Below, piece by piece: positions 33,248 through 42,201 of a stretch of 64,000 nucleotides of DNA; positions within the stretch are counted from its first letter, which is position 1, and every line of letters begins with the position of its first letter. The notes beneath the pieces were generated by a model, which was given only the letters and a program-made list of their open reading frames with translations, ran no database searches and had not been told where the DNA came from. A program made the translations under genes and the position numbers. Source of the stretch: Segatella baroniae DSM 16972 = JCM 13447 (GTDB lineage: Bacteria > Bacteroidota > Bacteroidia > Bacteroidales > Bacteroidaceae); the NCBI RefSeq assembly GCF_000426585.1, contig NZ_AUFQ01000009.1, positions 1 to 64,000 on the forward strand, given 5' to 3'.

Positions 33248-33272
33248 TAAATGCCCATACGACAAGTTCTCT

Positions 33273-34697
33273 TCACAGCAGCGGCGAGAGCAGTCGGATG
33301 ATACTTTCCCAGAGGCGTTGGAGGAAAGGCGTGTGCAGCAGGTCGCGCACTTCTTCTATCGAAAGGCTGTCGGCCTGGTCGTCGAGAAATATCTGCTTGA
33401 TTTTCAACGCCATGTCGCGGCTGTAGAAGAAGGCGTTGGCCTCGAAGTTGTTCTCGAAACTGCGGAAATCGACATTGGTGCTGCCGCAGCTGCAAATGAA
33501 GTCGTCGGACACCAGCAGCTTCGAGTGGTTGAAGCCCTTGTCGTAGAAATACACCTTGACGCCGGCCTCGATGACCTCCATCACATACGACTTGCTGGCC
33601 CACTCCACCAGGATGGCGTCGCAGTGCATGGGTATCATCAGCCTCACGTCAATGCCCGCCACGGCTGCCGTGCGCATGGCGAAGAGTATCGGTTCGGTCG
33701 GCAGGAAGTAGGGCGTCTCCATATAGACGTAGCGTTTGGCTTCGAGCAGGATGCGCACGTAGCCCTGCATGATGTCGGGCCAGGGCTGGATGGGGCTGCT
33801 CGTCACGATCTGGCCGAGACAGTCGTTGTCGATGGCGGGGTCGAGTTCGGGATAATACAGGCGCGAGGTGACGAGTGTGCGGTCGACGAAATACCAGTCG
33901 ATGAGGAACGAGCGTTGCAGGGCATAGACCAAGCCGCCCTCCAGCCGCATGTGGGTGTCGCGCCAGGGCTGATGCTTGCGCCCACGCAGGTAGCGCATGG
34001 CGATGTTCATGCCACCGATGAAGCCCACCTTGCCGTCGATGACGCATATCTTGCGGTGGTTGCGGTAGTTCACCTTGCCCGTGAAAGCCGGGAACTTCAC
34101 CGGCATGAACGAGCGCACCTCCACCCCACCGGCCCGCATGCGGTCGAAGAAGCGGTTTTTCACCTTCCAACTGCCCACGTCATCGTAGATGACCCGCACC
34201 TCCACGCCCTCCCGGGCCTTGTCCATCAGCATGTCGGCGAGCAGCCGGCCCAGCGCGTCGTCTTCCAGGATGTACGATTCCAGATGGATGTGGTGGCGGG
34301 CGGCGCCCAACTCCTGCATCAGCGTCAGGAAGAAACGGTAGCCGTCGGTATAGATGTCCACGTCGTTGTCCTTGAACGGCAACGCCATGCTTTGGTTGGC
34401 GAAGAGGCGCACCAAGGCCGCGCATTCGTCGGGAATCTTCAGGTTGCGCTGGCCGGCGAACTCCAACATGGAGCGTTTCGTCAGTTGGTCGAGACTGCGC
34501 TGGCTGACCAGCCGCTCCTTGCGGGTGTTCTGTCCGAAGAAGAAATACAGGACAACGCCCAGCAAGGGCAGGAAAAGCAGCACCATGAGCCACGCTATCG
34601 TCTTGGCCGGTTGCCGTCGGTCCATCAGCACCGTCACCATGGCCGCAACAATGGTGACGGTGTATATCGCCAAGATCGTCCAATGAAGATAGACCAT
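33273..34697 (-). CDS. cls: Cardiolipin synthase (ClsA-type phospholipase D family)
   Basis: A 474-residue membrane enzyme: two N-terminal transmembrane helices (residues 3-25 and 32-55), then two HKD motifs, HRKICVIDGKVGFIGG and HSKLLVSDDFICSCGS, which form the phosphatidyl-transfer active site that joins phosphatidylglycerols into cardiolipin. RRQPAKTIAWLMVLLFLPLL is the typical N-terminal family stretch. It starts 17 bp after the dnaG stop on the same strand, so the two are probably cotranscribed. Confidence 0.93.
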   Translation of the reverse strand: MVYLHWTILAIYTVTIVAAMVTVLMDRRQPAKTIAWLMVLLFLPLLGVVLYFFFGQNTRKERLVSQRSLDQLTKRSMLEFAGQRNLKIPDECAALVRLFANQSMALPFKDNDVDIYTDGYRFFLTLMQELGAARHHIHLESYILEDDALGRLLADMLMDKAREGVEVRVIYDDVGSWKVKNRFFDRMRAGGVEVRSFMPVKFPAFTGKVNYRNHRKICVIDGKVGFIGGMNIAMRYLRGRKHQPWRDTHMRLEGGLVYALQRSFLIDWYFVDRTLVTSRLYYPELDPAIDNDCLGQIVTSSPIQPWPDIMQGYVRILLEAKRYVYMETPYFLPTEPILFAMRTAAVAGIDVRLMIPMHCDAILVEWASKSYVMEVIEAGVKVYFYDKGFNHSKLLVSDDFICSCGSTNVDFRSFENNFEANAFFYSRDMALKIKQIFLDDQADSLSIEEVRDLLHTPFLQRLWESIIRLLSPLL

Positions 34698-34713
34698 AGA
34701 AGCGTCTCCTTTC

Positions 34714-36648
34714 TTACATGATTATATTGTTGCCCAACTGCCGGGCCAGCGCGTTGCGTATCATCTGCATGTCCTTGAACTCTTCCAGCAGCTTCATCAT
34801 GCGGTCGTGGTCGGCGGCCGCCAACGCGATTTCGCGCTGCAAGTCCTTGAGTTTCTGCTCCACATAGTCCATGCGGAAGTCCAGAATCAGGTGAACCACG
34901 CGCTGGCGCAGGGTTTCTTCCGTCTCTACCGGCTGCTGGCTCTCCGACAGTTTGAACTTGTCGGTGCTCATGTCCACGGCCAGTTGGCTGATGGCGATGT
35001 CGTGATGGTGCACGAAATAAGGCTCGGCCTCGAAGCCGTCCTGTCCGCTGCGGGCCACCGCCTCGTCCAATATCTTGTTGTAGGCCGGCGTGTGGAAGTA
35101 GAGTCCGTCGGCCGAGAGCGTGTAGTGGATGTACTGGGCCAGCGTCAGGTCGATGAGCTTGCCCTCATTGTCCTCCACATGGTCGAAGATGACCTTCTCG
35201 CCATGGCGGATGACCAGTTGGATGAGCAGCTGCTCCACCTTGCCGGCCTGCTGCATGGGCGTGGCGGGCTGCAAGGGTTGCGGCGGTGCGGCAGGCTGCC
35301 GTTCGGCCTCGCGCAGCTGTGCCTTCTGGTCCTGGCTCTTTCCTTCGCGTATCATGCGGTTCATCGTGTTGATGAGTGTCCGCTCGTTGATGTCGAGACG
35401 GGCCATGCTGTCGTGGATATACGTGTCGCGCAGAATCTGGTTGGGGATGACCGAGATGGACTTGACGATGGAGTTGATGGCTTCCGAGCGGCGCAGCGGG
35501 TCGCTCTCGTTGTCGAGCAGGAGGTTGGTCTTGAAACGGATGAAGTCGGTTTCGTGCTCCTCGATGTAGGCCCGGAAGTCACTTGCCGTATGCTTGCGGG
35601 CGAAACTGTCGGGATCTTCGCCCGCCGGCAGCAGCAACACCTTGAGGTTCATGCCCTCCGAAAGCAGCATGTCGGTGCCTTTCAGCGCCGCGTGAATGCC
35701 CGCCTCGTCGTTGTCATAAATCATGGTGATGTTGTTGGTGAAGCGGCGGAGCATGTGAATCTGGGCCAGCGTGAGGGCCGTTCCCGAGCCGGCCACCACG
35801 TTTTCAATGCCACTCTGGTGCATCGAGATGACGTCAGCCTGGCCTTCGACCAGATAGACGCGGTCGTTTTTGGCCATGGCTTTCTTGGCCTGATAAATGC
35901 CGTACAGCTCATTGCCCTTGTGATAGATTTCCGAGTCGGGCGAATTGACGTACTTCTGATTGACTCCCTTGGTGCGTGCGTCGAGCACACGAGCCGTGAA
36001 ACCGACCACGCGGCCGCTGTTGCCTATCCACGGAAAGACCACGCGACCGGCATAACGGTCGATGAGTTCGCCACGGTCAGTCTGATAACAGATACCTGTC
36101 TTCAGCAGAAACTCGCCCTTGTAACCCTGGGCCAAGGCCGTCTTGGCCAAGGCATGGCGGTCGGGAAGGTCGTAGCCGAGGTGGAACTTCTCGATGATGT
36201 CGTCGCGGAAACCACGGCTCCGGAAATACTGCATGCCCACGGCCAGGCCGTCGACATCGTGGTGAAGAATGTTCTGAAAGTACTTTTCGGCCCAATCGTT
36301 GATGATGAACATGCTCTCGCGCTCGCCCTGCTCGCGCCTCTCCTCGTCGGTCAGCTCACGTTCTTTGATCTCAATGTGGTATTTGTTGGCCAGCCATCGG
36401 AGGGCTTCGGGATAGTCCATCTGCTCATGTTCCATGATGAACCCCACGGCGTTGCCCCCCTTGCCGCAACCGAAACAATGACAGGTGCCTCTCGACGGCG
36501 ACACGTAGAACGACGGGGTCTTCTCGTTATGGAACGGACACAGCCCTTTATAATTGATGCCGCTCTTGTGGAGCGTTACAAACTCAGATACTACGTCCAC
36601 AATATTGGCGGCGTCCTTGATACGGTCTATCGTCTGTCTGTCGATCAT
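34714..36648 (-). CDS. dnaG: DNA primase
   Basis: A 644-residue primase with the N-terminal CHC2 zinc finger (CPFHNEKTPSF, CFGCGKGG), the RNA-polymerase core, a TOPRIM domain (VYLVEGQADVISMHQSG, IYDNDEAGIHA) and a helicase-binding C-terminal region rich in charged residues. It synthesises RNA primers for replication. The start MIDRQTIDRIKDAA at 36648 is used because the -7 box TATCTTTG (36661-36654) ends five bases before that ATG, implying a leaderless mRNA. Confidence 0.96.
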   Translation of the reverse strand: MIDRQTIDRIKDAANIVDVVSEFVTLHKSGINYKGLCPFHNEKTPSFYVSPSRGTCHCFGCGKGGNAVGFIMEHEQMDYPEALRWLANKYHIEIKERELTDEERREQGERESMFIINDWAEKYFQNILHHDVDGLAVGMQYFRSRGFRDDIIEKFHLGYDLPDRHALAKTALAQGYKGEFLLKTGICYQTDRGELIDRYAGRVVFPWIGNSGRVVGFTARVLDARTKGVNQKYVNSPDSEIYHKGNELYGIYQAKKAMAKNDRVYLVEGQADVISMHQSGIENVVAGSGTALTLAQIHMLRRFTNNITMIYDNDEAGIHAALKGTDMLLSEGMNLKVLLLPAGEDPDSFARKHTASDFRAYIEEHETDFIRFKTNLLLDNESDPLRRSEAINSIVKSISVIPNQILRDTYIHDSMARLDINERTLINTMNRMIREGKSQDQKAQLREAERQPAAPPQPLQPATPMQQAGKVEQLLIQLVIRHGEKVIFDHVEDNEGKLIDLTLAQYIHYTLSADGLYFHTPAYNKILDEAVARSGQDGFEAEPYFVHHHDIAISQLAVDMSTDKFKLSESQQPVETEETLRQRVVHLILDFRMDYVEQKLKDLQREIALAAADHDRMMKLLEEFKDMQMIRNALARQLGNNIIM

Positions 36649-36762
36649 AGTTGCAAAGATACACGAAAACAAACGAACCGCAAGCGAAAAAGGTGCTTTT
36701 AATACTTGGCCCGTTTGAAGATTCTATGTATTTTTGTCAAGCGAATCACATCCAATCAAGTC

Positions 36763-37320
36763 ATGTCAGAATTTACAGTCATGGAGAATCAAAGCCATAC
36801 GTGTGTCCACCATCTGTCATCTTACAGCTCGCCGCTGGGCGTCATCACACTGGCAGCCGACGGGAAAGGGCTCGTCGGACTATGGTTTGAAGGGCAGAAA
36901 CATTACGGTCGTGGACTGTCCGACAACCGTCAGGCTGTCGACACGCCGCCGATTCGCCAAGCCCGGCAGTGGCTCGACCTGTATTTCAGCGGTCGATCCG
37001 TCGACTTCACGCCCCCACTCCACCTTGTGGGCACCGATTTTCAGCTGGCCGTGTGGCACGAGCTCCTGGCGATACCCGCAGGACAGACCGTCACCTACCG
37101 GCAGATTGCGGCCAGGATAGCCCGCCGGAAGGGCGTCGACAGCATGTCGGCCCAGGCGGTGGGCAATGCCGTTGGCCACAACCCCATCTCCATCATCATC
37201 CCCTGCCACCGGGTGTTGGGCACGGACGGCAGCCTGCGGGGCTACGCAGGGGGATTGGAACGCAAGGAGTGGCTGCTCCGACATGAAGGCGTCACACTGC
37301 CGTCGGAACCTCATCAATGA
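36763..37320 (+). CDS. ogt: Methylated-DNA--protein-cysteine methyltransferase
   Basis: A 185-residue O6-alkylguanine-DNA alkyltransferase. The C-terminal domain has FQLAVWHELLAIPAGQTVTY, the recognition helix region GNAVGHNPISIIIPCHRVLG with the acceptor Cys in PCHR, and the closing GYAGGLERKEWLL. The N-terminal domain (SSPLGVITLAADGKGLVGLW) is also present, so it is the full two-domain form. A -7 box TATTTTTG at 36729-36736 supports the start at 36763; MENQ at 36781 is an alternative. Confidence 0.94.
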   Translation: MSEFTVMENQSHTCVHHLSSYSSPLGVITLAADGKGLVGLWFEGQKHYGRGLSDNRQAVDTPPIRQARQWLDLYFSGRSVDFTPPLHLVGTDFQLAVWHELLAIPAGQTVTYRQIAARIARRKGVDSMSAQAVGNAVGHNPISIIIPCHRVLGTDGSLRGYAGGLERKEWLLRHEGVTLPSEPHQ

Positions 37321-37335
37321 CTGACAGACCATCGA

Positions 37336-37650
37336 ATGCAAGTTGACACAAGGCTTTTCCGCCAGAGCGTGACGGACATCGTGCGGGCCATTCCGCCGGG
37401 ACGGGTGCTCACCTATGGCCGCATTGCGGTCCTGACAGGCTTTCCCAGACACGCCCGGCTGGTGGGACGGGTGCTCCACGGCATGGAAACGGCCGACATC
37501 CCGTGCCATCGAGTGGTCGACGGAACAGGCCGGACTGCGCCCGGTTGGCACGAACAAACCGAAATGTTGCGGCACGAAGGCGTGCGGTTCAGGCCGAACG
37601 GACGCGTAGACTTGAAGGCTTCGCTGTGGCGACTCGACGAATTGATATGA
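37336..37650 (+). CDS. Short MGMT-family protein with intact PCHR
   Basis: A 104-residue protein containing only the DNA-binding/alkyl-acceptor domain: VTDIVRAIPPGRVLTYGRIA and ADIPCHRVVDGTGR. The size is that of alkyltransferase-like (ATL) proteins, but ATLs replace the acceptor cysteine with Trp or Ala, whereas here it is retained, so it could still be an active transferase. It starts 15 bp after the full-length paralogue, giving a tandem pair of different domain composition. Confidence 0.88.
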   Translation: MQVDTRLFRQSVTDIVRAIPPGRVLTYGRIAVLTGFPRHARLVGRVLHGMETADIPCHRVVDGTGRTAPGWHEQTEMLRHEGVRFRPNGRVDLKASLWRLDELI

Positions 37651-37694
37651 GCCGAAAGGCCATGGCGAAGTGGACATGGAGGCCTACTTGAACA

Positions 37695-38708
37695 ATGAAA
37701 AAGAAACAAAGCATTTTTACAGAGATACTTTTAAGGTGGTTCGGGGAGAACGGCCGCGATTTGCCGTGGCGCAACACGAGCGACCCCTACGCCATCTGGC
37801 TGAGCGAAATCATCCTACAGCAGACCCGCATTGCCCAAGGCACCGACTACTGGCTGCGCTTCATGGCCAAATGGCCTACGGTGGAAGACCTTGCCAAGGC
37901 GTCGGAAGACGAGGTGTTGCGCCTGTGGCAGGGGCTCGGCTACTACTCCCGGGCCCGCAACCTGTATGCGGCGGCACGGCAGATTGTGGCCTTGGGGCGG
38001 TTTCCCGATACGATTGAAGAAATCGGAAAGCTGAAAGGCGTGGGCGACTACACGGCAGCGGCCATCGGAAGTATCGCGTTCGGGTTGCCGGCCGCGTCGG
38101 TCGACGGCAACTTCCATCGTGTCCTTGCCCGCCATTTCGGTATCGACACCCCCATCAACTCCACCGAAGGCAAAAAGCTCTTTGCGGCGCTGGCCCAGGA
38201 ACATCTGCCCCACGAAGCGCCGGCCATGTACAACCAAGCCATCATGGACTTCGGCGCCATCCAGTGTACGCCCGTCAATCCCAAATGCGTCATCTGCCCA
38301 CTGGCCGAGACCTGTGTGGCCGTGAGGATGGGAAAGACGGCGGAGTGGCCCGTGAAACTGAAAACGGTAAAGGTGAAGGAACGCCGCCTGGCTTTCTATT
38401 ATGTACGCAGCCAGGGACGAATCGCCATCCACAAGCGTGGCGGCGGCGACATCTGGCAGGGACTGTGGTGTGTGCCGGAAGCGGAACATCTGGCTGCGGA
38501 ATGGAAAGGAGCAGCCCGATTGTTGCGTCGGGACGTGAGGCACATCCTGACACATCGCATATTACTGGCCGACTTCTTCCTGCTCGACACCTCAAAGAAG
38601 CCATGCCTTCCTCCAGATTTCATCTGGATAGAGGAAGCGAAAATCGACGATTATGGGATTCCCCGCCTCATTGAAATGCTCGTCGAGGCTGTGCAGGCCG
38701 CACGGTAA
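37695..38708 (+). CDS. mutY: A/G-specific adenine glycosylase
   Basis: A 337-residue glycosylase that removes adenine opposite 8-oxoguanine. It shows the N-terminal FGENGRDLPWRNTSDPYAIW, the ILQQTRI motif, helix-hairpin-helix LKGVGDYTAAAIGSIAFG with the following Asp (VDGNFHRVLAR), the 4Fe-4S ligands C-x6-C-x2-C-x5-C in CTPVNPKCVICPLAETC, and a C-terminal NUDIX-like MutT-homology domain (about 235-330). Follows the two MGMT genes by 44 bp, an operon for alkylation and oxidation damage repair. Confidence 0.95.
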   Translation: MKKKQSIFTEILLRWFGENGRDLPWRNTSDPYAIWLSEIILQQTRIAQGTDYWLRFMAKWPTVEDLAKASEDEVLRLWQGLGYYSRARNLYAAARQIVALGRFPDTIEEIGKLKGVGDYTAAAIGSIAFGLPAASVDGNFHRVLARHFGIDTPINSTEGKKLFAALAQEHLPHEAPAMYNQAIMDFGAIQCTPVNPKCVICPLAETCVAVRMGKTAEWPVKLKTVKVKERRLAFYYVRSQGRIAIHKRGGGDIWQGLWCVPEAEHLAAEWKGAARLLRRDVRHILTHRILLADFFLLDTSKKPCLPPDFIWIEEAKIDDYGIPRLIEMLVEAVQAAR

Positions 38709-38741
38709 CGGCCGATTCTTGACCTACAGGGATTCAATTGC

Positions 38742-39308
38742 TTATACTTTCCGCTGCAAATGGCGCATGGGATGGGAGCCCCACTCGGCGTCATTCACGT
38801 ATTCGAAGCCCAGTCGGGCATACAGGCGTTCGGCCGCGGGATTGCCCTTGTCCACCAACAGCCCCGCAGGCAGCTTCATCCGGCGGGCCTTGCGGCAAGT
38901 GGCCTTGAGCAATGCGCTGGCAACACCTTGCCCACGATGGCTTGCGGCTACGGCCAGGCTGTCTATATACAGCTCGCCAGGCTGCGTCTCGTCATCCATT
39001 GTCGAATGGTCTATGCCAAAAGCCGCCTGCGCCCCGGCGATGAAAGCCTGTCGCAGCCAATGAAGTTGCGCGCCGTCGTAGCTTACGCAGCAGCCCACGA
39101 CGTCATCGCCATCCAATGCCACCAATGTGTTCGTGTAGGAATATTGCGAATCCGTAAGCTCCACAAGACTTTTCATCAAGCGATGGAAGTCGGCGAGCGT
39201 GTGGCGTGGGCCCGCGAAATATTGGCAACACTCATGATTCATGGCTTCCATGATGAGCGTTGCAATCATATCCGCCTGTTCTGGAACCGCGTTTTCTATC
39301 TGTATCAT
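38742..39308 (-). CDS. GNAT family N-acetyltransferase
   Basis: A 188-residue GNAT protein with the acetyl-CoA binding motif A ELYIDSLAVAASHRGQGVAS (Q/R-x-x-G-x-G/A) and following ALLKATCRKAR; N-terminal half contains IENAVPEQADMIATLIMEAM. Substrate unknown. Convergent with mutY. Confidence 0.9.
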   Translation of the reverse strand: MIQIENAVPEQADMIATLIMEAMNHECCQYFAGPRHTLADFHRLMKSLVELTDSQYSYTNTLVALDGDDVVGCCVSYDGAQLHWLRQAFIAGAQAAFGIDHSTMDDETQPGELYIDSLAVAASHRGQGVASALLKATCRKARRMKLPAGLLVDKGNPAAERLYARLGFEYVNDAEWGSHPMRHLQRKV

Positions 39309-39323
39309 ATCCGTAAAATAAAA

Positions 39324-39350
39324 AAGGCCGCACTCGGAAAGTACGGCCTT
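39324..39350 (-). terminator. Terminator of the etfB-etfA-acd operon
   Basis: On the minus strand AAGGCCG and CGGCCTT around a 13-nt loop, followed by TTTTTTATTTTA. It lies 27 bp after the acyl-CoA dehydrogenase stop. Confidence 0.85.
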
Positions 39351-39376
39351 CGATGGTTTTATATCGGTTGGAGCGA

Positions 39377-41107
39377 TCAGGCCTCAACTTCTTCAGTGCG
39401 TTCGGCTGCCTCGAAGCTCTTCAGGTCTTCCGCCTTGAAGGCCTGGATGTACGCGGCCTTGCCGAGAACACCCTCTTCTGTCATGCGAACATATACGTTG
39501 GCGCTCTTCTCGAAGAGTTCGGGGGCCTTGCTTGCGTCGGCCAGGATGAGCAGCGACATGATGATTTCGGCTGTCATGTCATAGAGACGGCGGGCCAGGA
39601 AGTCGTGTTCGTCCTGATTGTCGTCGGCCTTCACCTTTTCGACAGCAGCCTCATACAAGGCCACGAGCTTGGCAACACGCTCCTTCAAAGGCTTCATGCA
39701 GTCGCAAACTTCTCCCTCAAGCATTTCCTTCATGATGGAAAGGTAGGTGCCGTTGGTGATGTAGCGGACGGCTGCCACCACCTGCAACTGCGTCGTTCCT
39801 TCGTAGATGGAGAAGATGCGGGCGTCGCGGAACAGGCGCTGACTCTTGTATTCCATGATGAAACCCGAACCGCCCAGGATGGAAATGGCGTCGTAGGCAT
39901 TCTGGTTGGCATATTCGGAGTTCATACCCTTCGACAACGGCGTGAACGCATCGGCCAGACGGCTGTATTGCTTCATCTCCTTGCGCTCTTCGGGCGTGAG
40001 CTTGCGGTCGCGGGCGATGTCTTCCAACGCCTTGTAGATATCCACATAGCGGGCTGTCATGTAGAGAAGCGAGCGGCCGGCCTCAAGCTTTGCCTTCATG
40101 CGGGAGAGCATGTCGTAGACTGCCGGGAACGTGATGATCTTCTTGCCAAACTGCGCACGCTCCTTGGCATAGGCCAATCCTTCGTTGTAAGCCTCCTGGG
40201 CTACGCCCACACTCTGTGCGGCGATACCCAGACGGGCGCCGTTCATCAGGGCCATCACATACTTGATGAGACCGAGTTTGCGGTCGCCGCAAAGCTCGCA
40301 CTTGGCATTCTTGTAGACCAACTCACAGGTGGGGCTGCCATGAATACCCAGCTTGTGCTCGATGTGGCGCACGGTGACGCCTCCATCTCTCTTGTCATAG
40401 ATGAACATGGACAGGCCTCGACCGTCGCGGGTGCCCTCTTCCGAGCGGGCCAGAACCAAGTGGATGTCGGAGTCGCCGTTCGTGATGAAACGCTTGACAC
40501 CGTTCAATCGCCATGTGCCATCGGCGTCCTGAGTGGCCTTGAGCATGACGCGCTGCAGGTCGGAACCGGCATCCGGCTCGGTCAAGTCCATCGACATGGT
40601 TTCACCGGCTGCGATGCGGGGAATGTATTTTCTGCGCTGTTCTTCCGTTCCGAACTCATAAAGCGTATCGATACAAGACTGCAACGACCAGATGTTCTGG
40701 AAGCCGGCGTCGGCTGCGGAGATAACTTCCGAAGCCATGGAGAATATCACGTTGGGGATGTTCAGGCCGTCATAGCGGCGCGGCATGGAGATTCCCCAAA
40801 GTCCGGCCTTGCGCGTGGCGTCAAGGTTCTCGAATGTCTTGCTGGCATAAATCATGCGGCCATTCTCCAAGTGCGGGCCTTCCTGGTCGACGGATTCGGA
40901 GTTTGGTTCGATGATATTGGCTGCAACATCGCCTGTGATGTCGAGCATGCGCTTGTAGTTCTCGATTGCGTCCTCATAGTTTACGGGAGCGTCATCGTAG
41001 TTTGCCGCATCCTCGAAACTCTTTTCCTTCAACTCTACGACACGCTTCATCAAAGGATGGTCCAGGTGGAACGCAATTTCGGGATGGTCACTATAGTAAT
41101 TTGCCAT
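39377..41107 (-). CDS. Acyl-CoA dehydrogenase family protein with C-terminal extension
   Basis: A 576-residue flavoenzyme, longer than the ~380 of classic acyl-CoA dehydrogenases. Visible core: MSMDLTEPDAGSDLQRVMLK (FAD/acyl region), RLNGVKRFITNGDSDIHLVL, RSEEGTRDGRGLSMFIY, and AYDAISILGGSGFIMEYKSQ RLFRDARIFSIYEGTTQL at the end of the core (about 450), then a helical C-terminal domain typical of the ~570-residue Bacteroidetes subfamily. It oxidises an acyl-CoA to the enoyl-CoA and hands electrons to the ETF encoded immediately upstream. No thiolase or hydratase is adjacent. Confidence 0.92.
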   Translation of the reverse strand: MANYYSDHPEIAFHLDHPLMKRVVELKEKSFEDAANYDDAPVNYEDAIENYKRMLDITGDVAANIIEPNSESVDQEGPHLENGRMIYASKTFENLDATRKAGLWGISMPRRYDGLNIPNVIFSMASEVISAADAGFQNIWSLQSCIDTLYEFGTEEQRRKYIPRIAAGETMSMDLTEPDAGSDLQRVMLKATQDADGTWRLNGVKRFITNGDSDIHLVLARSEEGTRDGRGLSMFIYDKRDGGVTVRHIEHKLGIHGSPTCELVYKNAKCELCGDRKLGLIKYVMALMNGARLGIAAQSVGVAQEAYNEGLAYAKERAQFGKKIITFPAVYDMLSRMKAKLEAGRSLLYMTARYVDIYKALEDIARDRKLTPEERKEMKQYSRLADAFTPLSKGMNSEYANQNAYDAISILGGSGFIMEYKSQRLFRDARIFSIYEGTTQLQVVAAVRYITNGTYLSIMKEMLEGEVCDCMKPLKERVAKLVALYEAAVEKVKADDNQDEHDFLARRLYDMTAEIIMSLLILADASKAPELFEKSANVYVRMTEEGVLGKAAYIQAFKAEDLKSFEAAERTEEVEA

Positions 41108-41170
41108 AATTGTTCTGTTGTTTTTTGATTACTGTAAACAAGCAACGACGGTCTTTCGTCAACGACCGGC

Positions 41171-42193
41171 TTACTTGCTGTTCTGTTTGTAATACTTGAT
41201 CAGTTTGGGAACCACCTCTTCCACCGTTCCGTTGATTACATAATCGGCAATCTTGTTGATCGGTGCTTCGGGGTCGTTGTTGATGGAAATGATGATACCG
41301 CTGTCCTGCATGCCCGCGATGTGCTGAATCTGGCCTGAGATTCCGCAGGCGATGTAAACCTTCGGATGAACGGTCACACCCGTCTGGCCAATCTGACGGT
41401 CATGGTCTACCCAGCCTGCGTCTACCGCCGCACGGCTCGCGCCCACCTCGCCATGAAGTTCCTTGGCGAGTTTGAAGAGCTGGTCAAAGCCTTCCTTGCT
41501 GCCCACGCCATAGCCGCCGGCCACAACGATGGGCGCACCTTTCAAGTTGTGCTTGGCGGCCTCCACGTGACGGTCAAGGACTTTCACGGCGTATGCCTCT
41601 GCCGATACGTATTTATCTACGTCAGGATAAACCACTTCGCCTTTGGCCTGACCTTCATACAGGGCCTTCTGCATGACGCCGGAGCGGACGGTGGCCATCT
41701 GCGGACGATGGTCGGGGTTCACAATCGTGGCTACGATGTTGCCGCCAAAGGCCGGACGAATCTGATAAAGCAGGTTGTCATAGTGCTTGCCGGTCTTCCT
41801 TTCATCGTAATCGCCAATCTCCAACTGCGTGCAGTCGGCCGTCAAGCCCGACGTCAGCGAAGAACTGACACGAGGACCGAGGTCGCGGCCGATTACGGTA
41901 GCACCCAACAAGCAAATCTGGGGTTTCTCTTCTTTGAACAAATTGACGAGAACATCCGTGTGGGGAGCCGATGTATAGGGGAAGAGACCTTCACCATCAA
42001 ATACAAACAGCTTGTCAACACCATAAGGAAGAATCTGCTCTTCCACCTTACCCTTAATGCCGCTGCCGGCAACTATTGCGTGCAAGTCGACACCCAGCTT
42101 ATTGGCAAGTTTACGACCTTTTGTCAGCAATTCCTGCGAAACTTCCTGAACGGTCGTCCCTTCTACTTCGCAATATACAAAAACGTTATTCAT
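41171..42193 (-). CDS. etfA: Electron transfer flavoprotein subunit alpha
   Basis: A 340-residue EtfA with the C-terminal FAD signature VYIACGISGQIQHIAGM and ISINNDPEAPINKIADYVI, and the AGGYGVGSKEGF loop that binds FAD. It forms the heterodimer with EtfB (8 bp upstream) and accepts electrons from the dehydrogenase downstream. Confidence 0.96.
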   Translation of the reverse strand: MNNVFVYCEVEGTTVQEVSQELLTKGRKLANKLGVDLHAIVAGSGIKGKVEEQILPYGVDKLFVFDGEGLFPYTSAPHTDVLVNLFKEEKPQICLLGATVIGRDLGPRVSSSLTSGLTADCTQLEIGDYDERKTGKHYDNLLYQIRPAFGGNIVATIVNPDHRPQMATVRSGVMQKALYEGQAKGEVVYPDVDKYVSAEAYAVKVLDRHVEAAKHNLKGAPIVVAGGYGVGSKEGFDQLFKLAKELHGEVGASRAAVDAGWVDHDRQIGQTGVTVHPKVYIACGISGQIQHIAGMQDSGIIISINNDPEAPINKIADYVINGTVEEVVPKLIKYYKQNSK

Positions 42194-42201
42194 AATTCTT
42201 A

